Assembly (NCBI RefSeq): GCF_040549485.1
Contig: NZ_JBEPTK010000019.1
Coordinates: forward strand, 1-64,000
Origin: Constrictibacter sp. MBR-5
GTDB taxonomy: Bacteria > Pseudomonadota > Alphaproteobacteria > JAJUGE01
Reading direction: 5' to 3'
Length of the DNA stretch: 64,000 bases
Below the pieces are notes generated by a model that saw only the letters and a program-made list of their open reading frames with translations, did not search any database and was not told the origin of the DNA. The first letter of the stretch is position 1, and every line of letters begins with the position of its first letter. A program made the translations under genes and the position numbers. This document shows positions 42,972 through 52,525 of the stretch, one piece after another.

Positions 42972-43436
42972 ATGGTTGACCTGCCCGAAGGCTGGGCCTT
43001 GAGCGAGATGGCGCTGCGGCTCGGCGTCGCCGCGGTGTTGGGATGCGTCCTGGGGCTGGACCGCGAGGTGCGCGGGAAGTCTGCGGGCATGCGCACGCAC
43101 ATGCTGATCGCACTCGGCGCCGCCACGACGGCCGTGGTCACGATGGAAATCTACGATGCCCTTCACGTCGATTTTCCCGATACCCGGGCCGACCCGCTGC
43201 GCATGATCGAAGGCGTGATGACGGGGGTGGGCTTCCTCGGTGCGGGGGCGATCATCCGCTCGGGCGGTTCCGTGCATGGGATGACCAGCGCCGCCAACAT
43301 CTGGATCTGCGGTGCGATCGGTCTCGCCTGCGGTGCCGGCTTCTATCAGCTGGCTTTGGTCGCTTTCGGCTTCGCGGTGCTCGTCCTGACCGGCCTGTGG
43401 TTCGTCGAGAAGCTGCTGCACCGCTCGATCGAGTGA
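42972..43436 (+). CDS. MgtC/SapB-family membrane protein
   Basis: The 154-residue protein has four to five membrane helices. The MgtC signatures are all present: LGLDREVRGKSAGMRTHMLI (about 29-48), MTGVGFLGAGAIIR and GMTSAANIWICGAIG. MgtC proteins affect magnesium stress survival and, in some bacteria, exopolysaccharide or cellulose output. A GTG at 42963 is an alternative start. It converges on the polymerase gene 14 bases away. Confidence 0.88.
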   Translation: MVDLPEGWALSEMALRLGVAAVLGCVLGLDREVRGKSAGMRTHMLIALGAATTAVVTMEIYDALHVDFPDTRADPLRMIEGVMTGVGFLGAGAIIRSGGSVHGMTSAANIWICGAIGLACGAGFYQLALVAFGFAVLVLTGLWFVEKLLHRSIE

Positions 43437-43449
43437 AGCGAAGGGGTGT

Positions 43450-44859
43450 TCAGCGGCCCGTGTCGACCCGGCTGCTCCAGCACTGGGCGCAGGCGGCGCC
43501 CATGATCAGCGCGTACAGCGCGGCGACCGCGGGATTCTGGATGCTGTAGTCCACGATCGCATGCAGGCCGACCAGCGTGCTCGCCGCGAGGCCGACCGCC
43601 GGAAATGCCAGCCCGCGGCGCCGTCGGATCAGGCCCAGGACGCAGAGCGCCGGCAACGATGCGACGGCGAGAATCAATGCGAGGCCGGCCGGCAGCCCGA
43701 GTTCCATCACCGTCTCGAGATAGGTGTCGTGGGCCTCGGTGAAGGGTGCGGCGACCGCTTGGCTGCGATAGAGGCGGAAGCCGTGGGCGAAGGTGCCGAG
43801 GCCCGTGCCGAGCCAGGGCGAATCGGCGATCGCGTCGGCCGTCCGCCGATAGATCTCCATGCGCGTTTCGGCATGATCGCCGACCTGGAGCAACCGGTCT
43901 CCGGTCCCTGTCCCGTCCCCGGCGAGGAAGGCCACGCCGAGAAGTGCCGCGCCGGCGGCGACGGCCGCCAGCGTGCGCCGCAGTGAGAGAGCACCGGACA
44001 GGCCAAGCGCCAGGAGCAGCACGATGGACCCGGCGAGGGTGCAGGCGAGCACGGCGCGCGAATGGGTCAGCAGGATCGCCGTCCCGACGACGAACATTGC
44101 GCCGAGCAGTAGGGCGCCGCGCCCGGCCATGAACTCGGCCATGAGCCTGCGTCGCTCGATCGTGGCGGACACGCCGCGCGCCGTCCGGCCGAGCCCGTCG
44201 CACAACAGGCCGACGAGGCACAGGAAACCCAGCCCGGCGAAGGCGCCGAAGGTGTTGCGGTTGACGAAGGTCGCAGTCAGGTCGCCGTGATAGGACGTCT
44301 TCGCCATCCACAGGATGCGCTCGGCACCGGAGAGGTGGGCGGCGATCCCATAGGCCGCGTAGAGCGTGACCATGACGGCGACGGCCGCCAGAACCAGCCG
44401 CGCCCGGCGCCTGTCCCGGCACAGGTTGACGGCCAGGTAGAAGACGGCCGCATAGCCGCACAGCCTGAGGATCGCGTCGCTTGTGTCGGTGGGGGCCAGC
44501 GAGACTGCCCCGATGCCGGTCGTTCCGAGCGTCTCGGCGGCCATGGGCCACAGCGGATGATGCCACGCCGCCGGACTCCAGCCGCTGGCCTGAAGAGACG
44601 CCCAGGCAAGCGCCGCGGTGAAGAGGCTCGCGGGAACGGCGAGGCGGCGCAGGGCGACCGTCGGCGGGTGCCCGAGCGCGACGTGCGCCGCCCACGTGGC
44701 GAGCGCGATGCCGGCGAGAAGCGCCTGGGTCGACCAGACCCAGGCATCGACGGCGCCGAGTGCCGCGGGTGCCGCGAGAACCGAGAACAGGAGGAGGTAG
44801 AGGATCGGATCCGAGAGGGCCGATCGGGAACCGGCGGAGCGAACGAGGTCAGTAGGCAT
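43450..44859 (-). CDS. O-antigen ligase/polymerase-like membrane protein (Wzy_C)
   Basis: The 469-residue protein has about ten to twelve membrane helices. The large periplasmic loop carries the Wzy_C/WaaL signature around ETRMEIYRRTADAIADSPWL, LGTGLGTFAHGF and EAHDTYLETVMELG. Such proteins polymerise polysaccharide repeat units or ligate O-antigen. Its start overlaps the glycosyl-phosphotransferase gene by 11 bases, so the pair is co-translated and polymerase is the better guess. Confidence 0.85.
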   Translation of the reverse strand: MPTDLVRSAGSRSALSDPILYLLLFSVLAAPAALGAVDAWVWSTQALLAGIALATWAAHVALGHPPTVALRRLAVPASLFTAALAWASLQASGWSPAAWHHPLWPMAAETLGTTGIGAVSLAPTDTSDAILRLCGYAAVFYLAVNLCRDRRRARLVLAAVAVMVTLYAAYGIAAHLSGAERILWMAKTSYHGDLTATFVNRNTFGAFAGLGFLCLVGLLCDGLGRTARGVSATIERRRLMAEFMAGRGALLLGAMFVVGTAILLTHSRAVLACTLAGSIVLLLALGLSGALSLRRTLAAVAAGAALLGVAFLAGDGTGTGDRLLQVGDHAETRMEIYRRTADAIADSPWLGTGLGTFAHGFRLYRSQAVAAPFTEAHDTYLETVMELGLPAGLALILAVASLPALCVLGLIRRRRGLAFPAVGLAASTLVGLHAIVDYSIQNPAVAALYALIMGAACAQCWSSRVDTGR

Positions 44860-46318
44860 CGCGGGCCGTCAGAACCGCCCAGACCGTTTCGTAGAGAATG
44901 TAGAGGTCGAACGCGACGGACCAATTGCGGATGTAATAGACGTCCATCTCGACCCGCTCGGCGAAGGTCGTCCGGTTGCGGCCGGAGACCTGCCAGAAGC
45001 CGGTGATGCCCGGCTTCACCTTCAGCACGATCTCCTCCTGGCCGCCCATGTCGGGGATCTCCCCCGGCAAGTAGCAGCGCGGGCCGACCAGGCTCATCTC
45101 GCCGCGCACGACGTTCAGCAGTTGCGGCAGCTCGTCCAGGCTGTAGCGGCGCAGAAGGCGGCCGATCATGGTGACCCGCGGGTCGTCCCTCAGCTTGCGG
45201 TAGGTCTCGTATTCCACCTGCGAGGCCGGATGCGCGGCGAGGAAGGCCGCCAGCTGCGCCTCGGCGTCCGGCACCATCGTTCGGAACTTGTAGGCGCCGA
45301 AGCGCTTGCCGTCCCGCCCGACGCGTTGCTGCACGAAGAGTGCGGGGCCGGCCGAGGTGAGGCGGACCAGCGCGGCGATCGTCAGAAGCAGCGGCGCCAG
45401 CAGCACCAGCAGGGGGACCGCCAGCGCGAAGTCGATGACGCGCTTGATCGCGATCTTGCGCGTGTCGAGCAGATTGTCCGAATGCGACAGTGCCAGGGTG
45501 CCCTGCAGGTCCATCGCCTGGACCCACAGCGAGCGCCGTCCGTTGAGATTCGGAATGAGATAGATCCGCGGTGCGGCGACGCGGTCGACGGCACGTTCCC
45601 AGCCGTCGGGTCCGACCTGCGGCATATACACGAAGACATGTTCGATGCCGCCGCGGCCGCCGCGCGGCAGCAGGCTCGGCCGCTTCAGCGGAACCGAGCA
45701 GGTGCGGCCGCTGTCGGCGTCGAGTAGCCCCACGACCGGCACGAAGCCCAGTTCATGGCGCCGGCGGAGCAGGTGGACGACCTCGTCCACCGCTTCCGGG
45801 CTGGTCGCGTAGACGGCGGCGGGAACGCCCCAGCGTCCGCTGGCCTGCAGCAGCCGGCGCAGCAGGTCGTTGAGGAACGGCGTCAGCATCAGCGCGAGGG
45901 CGCAGGCGCCCACGGTGACGACGCGGGACCAGAGGCCGTGCTGGAGCAGATAGTCCCAGGCGGCGACCACGGCGAAGACAAGGACGACGCCGAGCAGACG
46001 GCGGCGGAAACGTTCCGGAGCGCTCAGGCCGTAGCCCGGATAGAGCCCGAGCGAGCCGTTGACGGCCAGGACGGCGAGGCCCGCGACCGCGAGCAGCTGC
46101 AGGTCGACCTGGAGGTCCTTCTCGAAGTAATCGGCGAAGTGCCAGCGGATGAACAGTCCGGCCGCGGTGGCGGCGACCACGGCAACGACATCCAGCAGCG
46201 CCATCAGCGCGCCGACGAGGCGTGGCGGCATCAGGCGCGCCTGCACCGCGGACGGTGAATCGCCCGGCGCCGGCGTTGCGAGCGCCGCGCCCTCGGTATC
46301 CGTCTCCGCGGTATCCAT
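44849..46318 (-). CDS. Polyprenyl glycosyl-phosphotransferase (exopolysaccharide initiating enzyme)
   Basis: The 489-residue protein starts polysaccharide assembly by putting a sugar-1-phosphate on undecaprenyl phosphate. Four N-terminal membrane helices (about 35-125) and a Rossmann-like middle lead to the catalytic bacterial sugar-transferase domain. That domain has KRVIDFALAVPLLVLLAPLL, FVQQRVGRDGKRFGAYKFRT, the RRYSLDELPQLLNVVRGEMS segment and LVGPRCYLPGE. This is the WbaP/ExoY-type layout. It is the first gene of the polymerase pair, downstream of the palindrome-rich region at 46319-46807. Confidence 0.93.
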   Translation of the reverse strand: MDTAETDTEGAALATPAPGDSPSAVQARLMPPRLVGALMALLDVVAVVAATAAGLFIRWHFADYFEKDLQVDLQLLAVAGLAVLAVNGSLGLYPGYGLSAPERFRRRLLGVVLVFAVVAAWDYLLQHGLWSRVVTVGACALALMLTPFLNDLLRRLLQASGRWGVPAAVYATSPEAVDEVVHLLRRRHELGFVPVVGLLDADSGRTCSVPLKRPSLLPRGGRGGIEHVFVYMPQVGPDGWERAVDRVAAPRIYLIPNLNGRRSLWVQAMDLQGTLALSHSDNLLDTRKIAIKRVIDFALAVPLLVLLAPLLLTIAALVRLTSAGPALFVQQRVGRDGKRFGAYKFRTMVPDAEAQLAAFLAAHPASQVEYETYRKLRDDPRVTMIGRLLRRYSLDELPQLLNVVRGEMSLVGPRCYLPGEIPDMGGQEEIVLKVKPGITGFWQVSGRNRTTFAERVEMDVYYIRNWSVAFDLYILYETVWAVLTARDAY

Positions 46319-46475
46319 GTCGCGAATGCCGTCCCCCCGCCCCGTGGTCGCGTACCGTGGTCTTCGTCCTGGTGCGCGCGGAATGTATCAGTGAGGCAAT
46401 CCCGGTTGAAGGGCCGCCACGGCATTAGTCCGTCTGCGCAGAGAAACAATCTGCACGTAAACGTTGCGGTTCCTG

Positions 46476-46496
46476 CGCCGCAAAAGTTTTGCGGCG
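46476..46496. repeat. 21-bp perfect palindrome
   Basis: CGCCGCAAAA, a central G, and TTTTGCGGCG form an exact inverted repeat. It lies 158 bases upstream of the glycosyl-phosphotransferase start. The A4/T4 core flanked by GC arms looks like an operator for a dimeric regulator; the regulator is not identifiable. Confidence 0.6.
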
Positions 46497-46524
46497 GGGC
46501 TCCGGAGGTTTGAGCGCCGTGTGG

Positions 46525-46560
46525 CGAGACCGACCCGCCAGCCGCTTCCCTTCGGTCTCG
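46525..46560. repeat. Nine-bp inverted repeat, possible leader hairpin
   Basis: CGAGACCGA (46525-46533) pairs exactly with TCGGTCTCG (46552-46560) across 18 bases. It could fold in an RNA leader on either strand or mark paired protein sites. No U-tract follows on either side, so a simple terminator is unlikely. Confidence 0.5.
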
Positions 46561-46723
46561 GAGCCGCGGGAACCCCTTGATTTCCGTGGGCCGGTGCGGC
46601 GCTCCGCATCTGCTGCCCTGGATCACTGACATGTGCGGGCGTGCCGAACGCTTCGGCCGATTGTCCGTGACGGCCGAGCGGGAGGGCTGACGCCGACCTC
46701 TCCGCTTTGGTACAGATGCACGT

Positions 46724-46739
46724 TGTGACGGCCGTCACA
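46724..46739. promoter_or_regulatory. Perfect CRP-type palindrome
   Basis: TGTGACGGCCGTCACA is a full 16-bp palindrome and an exact match to the CRP half-sites TGTGA-N6-TCACA. It is centred about 76 bases before the flippase start, a usual activator distance. Two class III cyclases in the window could supply cAMP. The CRP-family protein itself is outside the window. Confidence 0.7.
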
Positions 46740-46807
46740 CCTTCGCGCGATCGGGGTGGGGGACGGCGCCGGGCGGCGGGGGCGGCAGTGAACGGCAGAC
46801 GAGAACG

Positions 46808-48046
46808 ATGCGCCCGCGTCCGGGCGGCACCGGGCGCCGCATGCGCGTGAGCGGCGTCCTTCTGTCCTTCGTGTCGCACGGCGCCCGCTTTCTCGCGAAC
46901 GCCGTGCTGCTGATGGTGCTGGCACGCCTGTGGGGCCCGGAGCAGTTCGGCGGGTTCGCCTATGCGACCGCGGTCGCGGCACTGCTCGGGCTCGTCGGCG
47001 GCTGGGGCTTGTCGCAGAAGACGATGCGGGATGCCGCCGTCGACCCGGCGAGGGCGGGTGCCCAGGTGCGCAGCGGCGTTGTCGCCCAGTGCCTGCTCGT
47101 GCCGCCTCTGCTCGTGGCGGTTCTCGCGATCGGCAGCTTCGGAATCGGGCCCCCTCCCGATCTGCTGCTGCCGCTGTTCGGCGCTTTCGTCGCGCTGAAC
47201 CTCGCCGAAACGGCGGCGGCCGCCTGCCGCGGCATCGGTCGCTTCGACGCCGAGGCGCGCGCGTCGGCCTTCGGCAACGGCGTGTTCTTCGTCGCCGGCG
47301 TCGCCGCGGCCTTGATCCTTCCTGGGCAGGAGGCGGTGGCCCTGGCGCTGTTCGCCGGGCGGCTCGCGCATGCGGCGGGGGCGTTCCTCATGCTTCGGGC
47401 CGTGACTGCGGCGCCCGGCAGCGCGGGGGCGGGCGCCCTGGAGACCCTGCGCGCGGGCGCCGTCTTCGCCGGCGAGTCGGTCGCGACCGGTGCCTTCCTG
47501 CAGGTCGACACGGTGGTGGTGAAGCTGGTGCTGGGCGAGGCGGCGGCGGGCGCCTATCAGGCGGGGGTGCGCTTCGTGGTCGTCGCGCTGGTCGCGGCCC
47601 AGGCTCTGGCCGGCGTCTTCGTACCGTCGCTGGTCGCCCGCCTCGGCCACCGGCCGGCCTTCGCGCTGCAGGCCCGGCGCGTCTTCGCGGTCTTCGCGGG
47701 GCTCGGCTGCGCCTTCCTCCTGGTGTTCGCCGCATGGGGTGACGGCATCGTTCTCGCCGTCTACGGCGGCGACTATGCGCAGACGGCGGCGCTCGCACCG
47801 CTGCTCGGAGTGCTCGTCTGCGTGCGCTGCCTCGCCGCCGGGGCGGGGATCGTGCTGCTCGCGGCGGGCGCGCAGACATGGCGGCTGCTCGCCACCCTCG
47901 CCGCGATGGGGACCTATGTCGCCGCTGCGGCGATTGTCGGACCCCGCTTGGGGTTGGAGGGCCTCGTCGCGGTCAATGTGGGCGCGTTGGCGGTCCTGCT
48001 GGGTCTCTATCTGTCCGGCGCGATCCGGCGGCTGCGCGTGGCATAG
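46808..48046 (+). CDS. Polysaccharide flippase (Wzx/MATE-like)
   Basis: The 412-residue protein has about twelve membrane helices. It shows the polysaccharide-transport opening FVSHGARFLANAVLLMVLAR-LWGPEQFG and the tyrosine-glycine loops of the Wzx/RfbX group (VYGGDYAQTAALAPLLGVLV). It would flip lipid-linked repeat units for the divergent polymerase. ATG 46841 is an alternative start that removes eleven basic residues. The CRP-type site lies upstream. Confidence 0.85.
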   Translation: MRPRPGGTGRRMRVSGVLLSFVSHGARFLANAVLLMVLARLWGPEQFGGFAYATAVAALLGLVGGWGLSQKTMRDAAVDPARAGAQVRSGVVAQCLLVPPLLVAVLAIGSFGIGPPPDLLLPLFGAFVALNLAETAAAACRGIGRFDAEARASAFGNGVFFVAGVAAALILPGQEAVALALFAGRLAHAAGAFLMLRAVTAAPGSAGAGALETLRAGAVFAGESVATGAFLQVDTVVVKLVLGEAAAGAYQAGVRFVVVALVAAQALAGVFVPSLVARLGHRPAFALQARRVFAVFAGLGCAFLLVFAAWGDGIVLAVYGGDYAQTAALAPLLGVLVCVRCLAAGAGIVLLAAGAQTWRLLATLAAMGTYVAAAAIVGPRLGLEGLVAVNVGALAVLLGLYLSGAIRRLRVA

Positions 48047-48203
48047 GTCACACCGCATGCAGGTCGGAGGAGGAAACGCCGCTCGCCGGGTTGCCTCGCC
48101 GCGGCTCGGCGTGAAATAGCCATTCCGACGCCGCGGCACGGACACGTCGTGCCGCATCGGACGCCTCGGCGGAAAGCCGGGCCGAGACACGGAAGGAAGT
48201 ACC

Positions 48204-48785
48204 ATGAACCGCACGCGCCGCCTGTTCCGCTCCGCGGCCTTCGGCCTCCTGCTCGCCGGCGCCGGCGCCGGCGTCGCGCCCGCTCTGGCCGACGAGATCG
48301 CGGACGAGATCCGCAACGCCCTGACGCTCTACGAGGCCGGCAAGATCGGCGAGGCGAAGGAGGCACTCGACTTCGCCACCCAGCTGCTCGGCCAGCGCAA
48401 GGCGGACGACCTGGGCCGCCACCTGCCGGAACCGCTCTCCGGCTGGACGGCCGAGGACGCCGAGGCGACCAGCGCGGCGATGTACGGCGCCGGCATCTCC
48501 GCCGGACGCACCTACCGCAAGGGCGACGACGAGGTCGAGGTGCGGATCATCGGCGATTCGCCGATGATCCAGGCGATGTCGATGATGTTCTCCAATCCCG
48601 CGATGGCGGGTGCGGCCGGCGGCCGCGCCCAGCGGATCGGCAAGCAGCGCGGCATCGTCACTCAGGACGGCGACGTCCAGCTGATGGCGGGCAAGTATCT
48701 GGTGATGGTATCCGGCAGCGCGCCGCAGGACGCCAAGATCGCCTATGCCGCGGCGGTGGACTTCGACGGCCTGTCGAAGCCCTGA
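48204..48785 (+). CDS. Secreted hypothetical protein, 193 aa
   Basis: A good ribosome site (ggaaggaagtacc) precedes the ATG. A signal peptide is clear: basic NRTRRLFRS, a hydrophobic GLLLAGAGAGVAPA, and cleavage after ALA near residue 29. The mature part has an N-terminal helix pair (LTLYEAGKIGEAKEALDFAT) and a beta-rich domain with a Met/Ala-rich loop (MIQAMSMMFSNPAMAGAAGG) and two VQLMAGKYLVMVSG-type strands. No named family is recognised. It converges on hslU, 7 bases away. Confidence 0.7.
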   Translation: MNRTRRLFRSAAFGLLLAGAGAGVAPALADEIADEIRNALTLYEAGKIGEAKEALDFATQLLGQRKADDLGRHLPEPLSGWTAEDAEATSAAMYGAGISAGRTYRKGDDEVEVRIIGDSPMIQAMSMMFSNPAMAGAAGGRAQRIGKQRGIVTQDGDVQLMAGKYLVMVSGSAPQDAKIAYAAAVDFDGLSKP

Positions 48786-48792
48786 GCCGCGG

Positions 48793-50103
48793 CTAGAGGA
48801 TGAACTTGGAGAGGTCGGCGTTCTTCGCGAGGCTGCCGACCTTCTCCCGCACATAGGCGGCGTCGATCGTCACGGACTCGCCGCCGCGGTCGGAGGCGGT
48901 GAAGCTGATTTCCTCGAGCAGCCGCTCCAGCACCGTGTGCAGGCGCCGCGCGCCGATGTTCTCGACCGACGTGTTGATGTCGGCGGCGAGCTCGGCGAGC
49001 GTGTCGACCGCATCGTCGGTGAAATCCAGCACCATCCCCTCGGTGCCCATCAGCGCCTTGTACTGCTTGACGAGACTCGCCTCGGGCTCGGTCAGGATGC
49101 GCACGAAGTCTTCGCGGTTCAGCGGCGACAGCTCGACCCGGATCGGCAGCCGGCCCTGCAGTTCCGGCAGCAGGTCCGAAGGCTTCGCCAGGTGGAACGC
49201 GCCGGAGGCGATGAAGAGCACGTGGTCTGTCTTCACCGGGCCGTGCTTGGTGGCGACGGTCGTGCCCTCGATCAGCGGCAGCAGGTCGCGCTGCACGCCC
49301 TCGCGCGACACGTCGGCGCCGCTGCGGTCGCTGCGCGCACAGATCTTGTCGACCTCGTCGAGGAAGACGATGCCGTGCTGCTCGACCAGCTCGATCGCCT
49401 CGCGCGTCACGGCGTCCTGGTCCAGGAGCTTGTCGCTCTCCTCGGCGATCAGCGGCTCGTGCGCGTCGACGACCATCATCTTGCGCTTGCGGGTGCGGCC
49501 GCCGAACGCCTTGCCCAGCATGTCGCCCAGGTTGACCATGCCCATCTGGCCGCCCGGCATGCCCGGGATGTCCATGGTCGGCATCTGCATGCCGGAATTG
49601 TCCTGCATCTCCAACTCGATCTCGCGCTTGTCGAGGTCGCCGTTGCGCAGCATCACCCGGAATTTCTGCCGCGTGTCGGGGCTGGCGGTCTTGCCGACAA
49701 GGGCGTCGATCACCCGCTCCTCGGCGGCGAGCTGCGCCTTCGCCTGCACTTCCTTGCGCAGGCGCTCGCGCGTCATGCCGATCGAGATCTCGATCAGGTC
49801 GCGGACGATCGATTCGACGTCGCGGCCGACATAGCCGACCTCGGTGAACTTGGTCGCCTCGACCTTGATGAACGGCGCCTGCGCCAGCTTCGCCAGGCGA
49901 CGGGCGATCTCGGTCTTGCCGCAGCCGGTCGGGCCGATCATCAGGATGTTCTTCGGCAGGACCTCCTCGCGCAGGCCTTCCGGCAGCTGCTGCCGGCGCC
50001 AGCGGTTGCGCAGGGCGATCGCGACGGCACGCTTGGCGTCGTGCTGGCCGACGATGAAGCGGTCGAGTTCGGAGACGATCTCGCGGGGGCTGAAGGAGGT
50101 CAA
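48793..50103 (-). CDS. hslU: HslU, ATPase of the HslUV protease
   Basis: HslU unfolds substrates and feeds them to HslV. The 436-residue AAA+ protein has Walker A GPTGCGKT (57-64), the pore loop [14 protein letters not shown], and the intermediate domain with a Gly/Met-rich stretch. Walker B is in [12 protein letters not shown], and the C-terminal tail ends [12 protein letters not shown], which docks on HslV. It overlaps hslV by an ATGA. Confidence 0.97.
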   Translation of the reverse strand: MTSFSPREIVSELDRFIVGQHDAKRAVAIALRNRWRRQQLPEGLREEVLPKNILMIGPTGCGKTEIARRLAKLAQAPFIKVEATKFTEVGYVGRDVESIVRDLIEISIGMTRERLRKEVQAKAQLAAEERVIDALVGKTASPDTRQKFRVMLRNGDLDKREIELEMQDNSGMQMPTMDIPGMPGGQMGMVNLGDMLGKAFGGRTRKRKMMVVDAHEPLIAEESDKLLDQDAVTREAIELVEQHGIVFLDEVDKICARSDRSGADVSREGVQRDLLPLIEGTTVATKHGPVKTDHVLFIASGAFHLAKPSDLLPELQGRLPIRVELSPLNREDFVRILTEPEASLVKQYKALMGTEGMVLDFTDDAVDTLAELAADINTSVENIGARRLHTVLERLLEEISFTASDRGGESVTIDAAYVREKVGSLAKNADLSKFIL

Positions 50104-50657
50104 GTCGACGATTCCAGGCTCTCGATGACGATGTTGCCGTTCGTGTAGACGCAGATGTCGGCGGCGATGCCGAGCGCGCGCCGGGCGATCTGCTCGGCGT
50201 CGAAGCCGTCGACCGGCAGCAGCGCGCGCGCCGCGGCGAGGGCGAAGGATCCGCCGGAGCCGATGCCGATCAAGCCGTCCTCCGGCTCCAGCACGTCGCC
50301 CGTGCCGGTGAGCACCAGCGAAACCTGGGAGTCGGCGACGGCCATCATCGCCTCCAGCCGGCGCAGATAGCGGTCGGTGCGCCAGTCCTTGGCGAGTTCG
50401 ACGCAGGCGCGAGCCAACTGGCCGCGGTGCTGCTCCAGCTTGCCTTCCAGGCGCTCGAAGAGGGCGAATGCGTCCGCCGTGGCACCGGCGAAGCCCGCGA
50501 CGACGTGTCCGTCGCCCAGGCGCCGCACCTTACGTGCGTTCGACTTGATCACGGTCTGGCCCAGGCTCACCTGTCCGTCGCCGGCGATGACGACGCGTCC
50601 CGCCTTGCGCACGCAGAGGATGGTGGTGCCGTGCCAGACTGGGGTGGTCTCGCTCAT
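50100..50657 (-). CDS. hslV: HslV, peptidase subunit of the HslUV protease
   Basis: HslV is the proteasome-like threonine protease. The 185-residue precursor would lose ten residues to expose catalytic Thr11 ([11 protein letters not shown]). The Lys in the ARKVRRLGD segment and [10 protein letters not shown] complete the family marks. It is the first gene of the hslVU pair and is divergent from hisB across 226 bases. Confidence 0.97.
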   Translation of the reverse strand: MSETTPVWHGTTILCVRKAGRVVIAGDGQVSLGQTVIKSNARKVRRLGDGHVVAGFAGATADAFALFERLEGKLEQHRGQLARACVELAKDWRTDRYLRRLEAMMAVADSQVSLVLTGTGDVLEPEDGLIGIGSGGSFALAAARALLPVDGFDAEQIARRALGIAADICVYTNGNIVIESLESST

Positions 50658-50883
50658 CTATGCTGGTCCGTCGCTCGGCTGAAACCGCCGGTTCCGGAGG
50701 CGAACTGTCCGGCGGCGGGCCGTCCGGATGTGGGGGCGGGCGCCCCCGGATCAAGGGCGGGGGGTGAGGGGCAGGGGATCGGCCGGGTGCCCGGCTGCCA
50801 CCCCGGGGGCCGGCGCCGTATTGCTGGCCATGCCCTGCCGCCCTTGCTACAAGTCGCGCTCGCGAAACGGGGGAGCAGGTCGC

Positions 50884-51477
50884 ATGCGTGAGGCGAGCGT
50901 CGAGCGCATCACGAAGGAGACGAAGATCAGGGTCCGCGTCGACCTCGACGGCACCGGTGCGTGCCGCGTCGCGACCGGGATCGGTTTCCTCGACCACATG
51001 CTCGAGCAGCTCGGCAAGCACGGCATGATCGACCTCGATGTCGCGGCCGAGGGCGACCTGCACATCGACTGTCACCACACGACCGAGGACACCGGCATCG
51101 CCATCGGGCAGGCGGTGGCGAAGGCGCTCGGCAACCGCGCCGGCATCCGGCGCTACGGCATGTCCTACCTGCCGATGGACGAGGCGCTGACGCGCGTCGC
51201 CATCGACCTGTCGAACCGCGCCTATCTCGTCTGGAAGGTTGATTTTCCGACGCAGCAGCTTGGCCAGATGGATACCGAGCTGTTCCGCGAGTTCTTCCAG
51301 GCCTTCGCTCAGAATGCCGGCGCCACGCTGCACGTCGAGAACCTCTATGGCGGCAACAGCCACCATATCGTGGAAACCTGCTTCAAGGGTCTGGCACGGG
51401 CGCTGCGCCAGGCGGTCGAGATCGACGAGCGCGCCGCGGGCGCGGTGCCGTCCACCAAGGGCACGCTGAGCGAATGA
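50884..51477 (+). CDS. hisB: Imidazoleglycerol-phosphate dehydratase
   Basis: HisB catalyses the sixth histidine-synthesis step. The 197-residue enzyme is monofunctional, with no phosphatase domain. It has both metal-binding motif halves: [13 protein letters not shown] with [10 protein letters not shown], and [25 protein letters not shown] 50884 follows a gggggagcaggtc ribosome site. It opens the order hisB-DUF2628-hisH-GNAT-hisA-hisF-hisE. Confidence 0.97.
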   Translation: MREASVERITKETKIRVRVDLDGTGACRVATGIGFLDHMLEQLGKHGMIDLDVAAEGDLHIDCHHTTEDTGIAIGQAVAKALGNRAGIRRYGMSYLPMDEALTRVAIDLSNRAYLVWKVDFPTQQLGQMDTELFREFFQAFAQNAGATLHVENLYGGNSHHIVETCFKGLARALRQAVEIDERAAGAVPSTKGTLSE

Positions 51478-51490
51478 TGACGGTCCGCCG

Positions 51491-51880
51491 ATGAAGATGC
51501 GGATGTGGACGACCCACCTGCACGATGCCGGCCTCTATTCGGGGCCGGAGGTCCTGGTGGTGAAGGACGGCTTCTGCTGGCCGGCGTTCTTCCTGACTTT
51601 CGTCTGGGCGCTGTGGCACCGGATGTGGCTGACCGCCGTGCTGCTTCTGGCGGGTTCCCTGGCCGTCGGCGCCGGCGGGGAACTGGCGGGGTTGTCCCAG
51701 ACCGCGCAGGCGGCGCTCGGGCTCGGCTTCTCGATCTTCATCGGCACCAGTGCCAACGACTGGCGCCGTGCATCGCTGCGCCGCCGGGGCTGGGACGACG
51801 GATCCTCGGTCGTCGCCGCCAACCGCGAGGCTGCCGAATGGCGCCTCTTCCAGCATGACGAGGGCATGGTACTGCGATGA
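51491..51880 (+). CDS. DUF2628-type small membrane protein in the his operon
   Basis: The 129-residue protein starts with a soluble head (VKDGFCWPAFFLTFVWALWH) followed by two membrane helices (about 44-65 and 68-88) and a basic C-terminus (NDWRRASLRRRGW). The F-x-W-P-A-F-x-x-x-x-x-W-x-L pattern is that of DUF2628. Members commonly sit between hisB and hisH in alphaproteobacteria, with no known role in histidine synthesis. It overlaps hisH by an ATGA, so translation is coupled. Confidence 0.82.
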   Translation: MKMRMWTTHLHDAGLYSGPEVLVVKDGFCWPAFFLTFVWALWHRMWLTAVLLLAGSLAVGAGGELAGLSQTAQAALGLGFSIFIGTSANDWRRASLRRRGWDDGSSVVAANREAAEWRLFQHDEGMVLR

Positions 51881-52518
51881 CGGTCGCGATCGTCGACTAC
51901 GGTTCCGGCAACCTTCGATCCGCCGCCAAGGCCTTCGAGCGTGCCGCGGCCGAGAGCGGGAAGGGCGAGCGCATCCTTGTCACCAGTTCGGCGGCCGAGA
52001 TCGCTGCGGCCGACCGCGTGGTCCTGCCGGGCGTCGGTGCCTTCGGCGACTGCATGGCCGGCCTCTCCGCGCTTCCCGGCATGCTGGAGGCGCTCGACGA
52101 CGCGGTGATCCGCGGCGGCCGCCCCTTCCTCGGCATCTGCGTCGGCATGCAGCTGATGGCCGAGCGCGGCGTCGAGCACGGGGTGCATCGCGGGCTCGGC
52201 TGGATCGCCGGTGCCGTCGAGGCGATCGAGCCGGCGGGCGGCCTGAAGGTGCCGCACATGGGCTGGAACGAACTGCAGATCGATGCGCCCGCCCATCCGA
52301 TCTTTTCGGGGATCGAGACCGGGGCGCATTTCTATTTCGTGCATTCCTATGCGCTGCGCTGCACGGATCCGGCCCAATGTCTGGCGACCGTCTCGTATGG
52401 CGGCTCGATCGCCGCGGTGGTCGGCCGCGACAACATGGCCGGCACGCAGTTCCATCCCGAGAAGAGCCAGGCGAACGGCCTGCGCCTTCTGGCCAATTTC
52501 CTAGCCTGGCGTCCGTGA
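51877..52518 (+). CDS. hisH: Imidazole glycerol phosphate synthase, glutaminase subunit
   Basis: HisH supplies ammonia to HisF. The 213-residue class I glutaminase has nucleophile Cys88 in LGICVGMQLM and the His/Glu pair in GTQFHPEKSQ. The oxyanion strand is VLPGVGAFGDC. It follows the DUF2628 gene with a 4-base overlap and lies two genes upstream of hisF. Confidence 0.97.
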   Translation: MTVAIVDYGSGNLRSAAKAFERAAAESGKGERILVTSSAAEIAAADRVVLPGVGAFGDCMAGLSALPGMLEALDDAVIRGGRPFLGICVGMQLMAERGVEHGVHRGLGWIAGAVEAIEPAGGLKVPHMGWNELQIDAPAHPIFSGIETGAHFYFVHSYALRCTDPAQCLATVSYGGSIAAVVGRDNMAGTQFHPEKSQANGLRLLANFLAWRP

Positions 52519-52525
52519 AGACCGC

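Larger units (their letters stand above)
46319..46807. other. Palindrome-rich divergent promoter region of the polysaccharide genes
   Basis: These 489 bases lie between the glycosyl-phosphotransferase (minus) and flippase (plus) genes. No coding frame is credible. Three exact symmetric elements are present and listed separately: a 21-bp palindrome, a long hairpin and a CRP-type site. The region likely integrates several regulators of surface polysaccharide. Confidence 0.6.
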
